Assembly (NCBI GenBank): GCA_023444445.1
Contig: JAEXMK010000116.1
Location: forward strand, 1-18,332
Origin: Pseudomonadota bacterium
GTDB taxonomy: Bacteria > Pseudomonadota > Alphaproteobacteria > Rhizobiales > Rhizobiaceae
DNA length: 18,332 nt
Direction of reading: 5' to 3'
The notes beneath the pieces were generated by a model, which searched no databases, was not told where the DNA came from, and worked only from the letters and a program-made list of their open reading frames with translations. A program made the translations under genes and the position numbers. Every line of letters begins with the position of its first letter. Within the stretch, counting starts at the first letter, position 1. Shown piece after piece: positions 16,955 through 18,332 of the stretch.

Positions 16955-18247
16955 ATGCAGGATAAAATCCTTCTGATTGAAGATTCCATTGCGCTTTCCA
17001 TGCTGCTGAAGACGCGGCTTTCGGAGGAAACGGAGGCCGAGGTATTCCATTGTGACAGCATGGCGGCGGCCGATGCCCTTATGCAGGAGCATAATTTCAC
17101 GTTGGCGTTGACGGGGCTCAACCTGCCCGACGCACCGAAGGGCGAGATTCTTGCACTTCTATCCGAGCACAAGGTGCCCGCCATCGTTTTCACCGCCACG
17201 GTGGATGACGAGGCGCGCAAGCGCTACGCCGAAAAGAAGATCATCGACTATATCGTCAAGGACGGTCATCGCACCGTCGATGCGGTCGTCAGAACCGTCC
17301 AGCGGATTTTGAACAACAAGCTATTCTCCGTTCTCGTGGTTGATGATGTGCGTGCGGCACGGTCCGGCCTCGTGGAAATTCTGGAGCGGCAGAATTTCAG
17401 GGTCAGCGAGGCGCACTCCGGCAAGCAGGCGCTGGAAATCCTGTCGCAGAACCCGACGATCCAGCTCGTCATCACCGATTATCATATGCCGGACATGGAC
17501 GGTTATGAGTTGACGCGCCGCATCTGCGACAGCCGCTCATCCGAGGATTTGCGGGTAATCGGCATATCCTCCTCCACCGACCGTCTGCTTTCGGCAAGCT
17601 TCCTCAAGGCTGGCGCGTCGGATTTCGTCTACCGTCCCTTCGTGCCGGAAGAATTGCAGTGCCGTATCGACAACAATATCGAGACGTTGAAGCAGCTGAA
17701 GCGCCTGCGCGAACTGGCGGAACGTGACCACCTGACCGGCTTGCCCAACCGCCGCTCCTTCTTCGAGCGCACCCGGGCGCTGATGGACGTCATCAACGAC
17801 AATGACGAGAGCGGCGCCGTCGCCATTCTCGACATCGACCATTTCAAGAAGATCAACGACACGCTGGGCCACGATGCCGGCGACAGGGCGCTGAAGAAGC
17901 TGGCTGAGCTGCTGCATGACATGTGCGACGAGCAAAGCCATATCCCCGCCCGCCTCGGCGGCGAGGAATTCGCCGTGTTCCTGCGCGGGCTGGATGCGCG
18001 GGCTGCCTATGCCTTCTGCGAGGAACTGCGCGAACAGGTGGAAAAGAACGGCCGGCAACTGAGCGGCAGCAGCCTGGCACTGACGATTTCGCTCGGCGTC
18101 GTGGAGATCGAAAAGGGCGAACCGTTCGACAACCAGCTGAATGCCGCTGACCAGTTGCTCTATCTCGCCAAGGCGAATGGCCGAAACCGCGTCTATTCCG
18201 ACATCATGATAGCTGAAGGTCTGCAGAAGATCGGGCGGAACGGGTGA
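16955..18247 (+). CDS. REC-REC-GGDEF response regulator, putative diguanylate cyclase
   Basis: A 430-residue cytosolic protein with two receiver domains (about 1-119 and 123-245) and a GGDEF domain (about 255-420), the same layout as PleD. GGDEF domains make cyclic di-GMP from two GTP. The active site is intact (DHLTGLPNRR, DIDHFKKINDTLGH, GGEEF at 335-339). The inhibitory I-site RxxD before it is replaced by EQSH. Receiver 1 has the acidic pair Glu9-Asp10, Thr80 and Lys102 but Gly54 where the phosphorylated Asp should be. Receiver 2 has Asp130-Asp131 and the acceptor Asp175 (TDYHMPDMDG), but Arg227 where Lys is usual. Signalling probably runs through receiver 2. The start has only a weak ribosome binding site. 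No partner kinase is in the window. It is not pleD itself by sequence evidence alone, so no symbol is given. Confidence 0.93.
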   Translation: MQDKILLIEDSIALSMLLKTRLSEETEAEVFHCDSMAAADALMQEHNFTLALTGLNLPDAPKGEILALLSEHKVPAIVFTATVDDEARKRYAEKKIIDYIVKDGHRTVDAVVRTVQRILNNKLFSVLVVDDVRAARSGLVEILERQNFRVSEAHSGKQALEILSQNPTIQLVITDYHMPDMDGYELTRRICDSRSSEDLRVIGISSSTDRLLSASFLKAGASDFVYRPFVPEELQCRIDNNIETLKQLKRLRELAERDHLTGLPNRRSFFERTRALMDVINDNDESGAVAILDIDHFKKINDTLGHDAGDRALKKLAELLHDMCDEQSHIPARLGGEEFAVFLRGLDARAAYAFCEELREQVEKNGRQLSGSSLALTISLGVVEIEKGEPFDNQLNAADQLLYLAKANGRNRVYSDIMIAEGLQKIGRNG

Positions 18248-18297
18248 TAGCCCTTCGAATAAGATAGCTATTGGAAATGGGCGGGTGCCGCTTGTTT

Positions 18298-18332
18298 CTT
18301 CTCCCCGCCGGGGAGAAGTCCGCGGCAGCGGG
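18298..18332. repeat. Partial palindromic repeat at the window edge
   Basis: CTTCTCCCC and GGGGAGAAG form a perfect 9-bp stem with a GCC loop, followed by GTCCGCGGCAGCGGG. This resembles another rhizobial intergenic palindromic repeat type and is cut off by the window end. It lies about 50 bases after the GGDEF gene and has no T-run. Confidence 0.55.

Overview
The window reads as chromosomal DNA of an alphaproteobacterium of the order Rhizobiales, most likely Agrobacterium or a close Rhizobium relative. This is inferred, not proven. The clues are high G+C with strong third-position G/C, the psd-pssA pair with a short-form phosphatidylserine decarboxylase, a large mosaic palindromic repeat of rhizobial style after cysS, and the general housekeeping content. 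Most genes are on the plus strand. Two are on the minus strand: a small membrane protein and a LOG-family gene. No phage, insertion sequence, CRISPR array, tRNA or rRNA was recognised.

Layout. Positions 118-1626 hold purF (purine synthesis), closed by a textbook intrinsic terminator. An SDR oxidoreductase with its own promoter-like sequence follows (1773-2513), then cysS (2729-4114). A mosaic inverted repeat of about 150 bp (4133-4286) separates cysS from a tightly coupled five-gene cluster (4369-7106): a DUF559 nuclease-like protein, three tandem GFA-domain zinc proteins, and a proline iminopeptidase-type hydrolase. Each start overlaps the previous stop (ATGA or TGATG), so this is almost certainly one operon. 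A LuxR-type regulator with a GTG start (7196-8281) follows, preceded by a perfect hairpin flanked by direct repeats. Converging on it is a small two-helix membrane protein. Then come a RarD/EamA transporter (8760-9668) and a convergent LOG-family gene (9679-10299).

The second half holds a large membrane-anchored LysM protein (10456-12501), an Atm1-type ABC exporter (12613-14499) preceded by three consecutive hairpins, and the phosphatidylethanolamine genes psd (14674-15372) and pssA (15390-16265). PssA makes phosphatidylserine from CDP-diacylglycerol and serine, and Psd decarboxylates it to phosphatidylethanolamine. A probable 43-residue basic protein (16435-16566) and a strong terminator follow. 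The last gene (16955-18247) is a REC-REC-GGDEF response regulator, PleD-like in architecture.

Most of the window is conserved housekeeping. The parts most worth a second look are the triple GFA operon with its shared C-terminal motif, the receiver domains of the GGDEF protein with unusual key residues and no I-site, the small membrane gene with two good ribosome binding sites, and several unexplained palindromic elements in front of genes. I do not see clear evidence of a wholly new multi-gene system.
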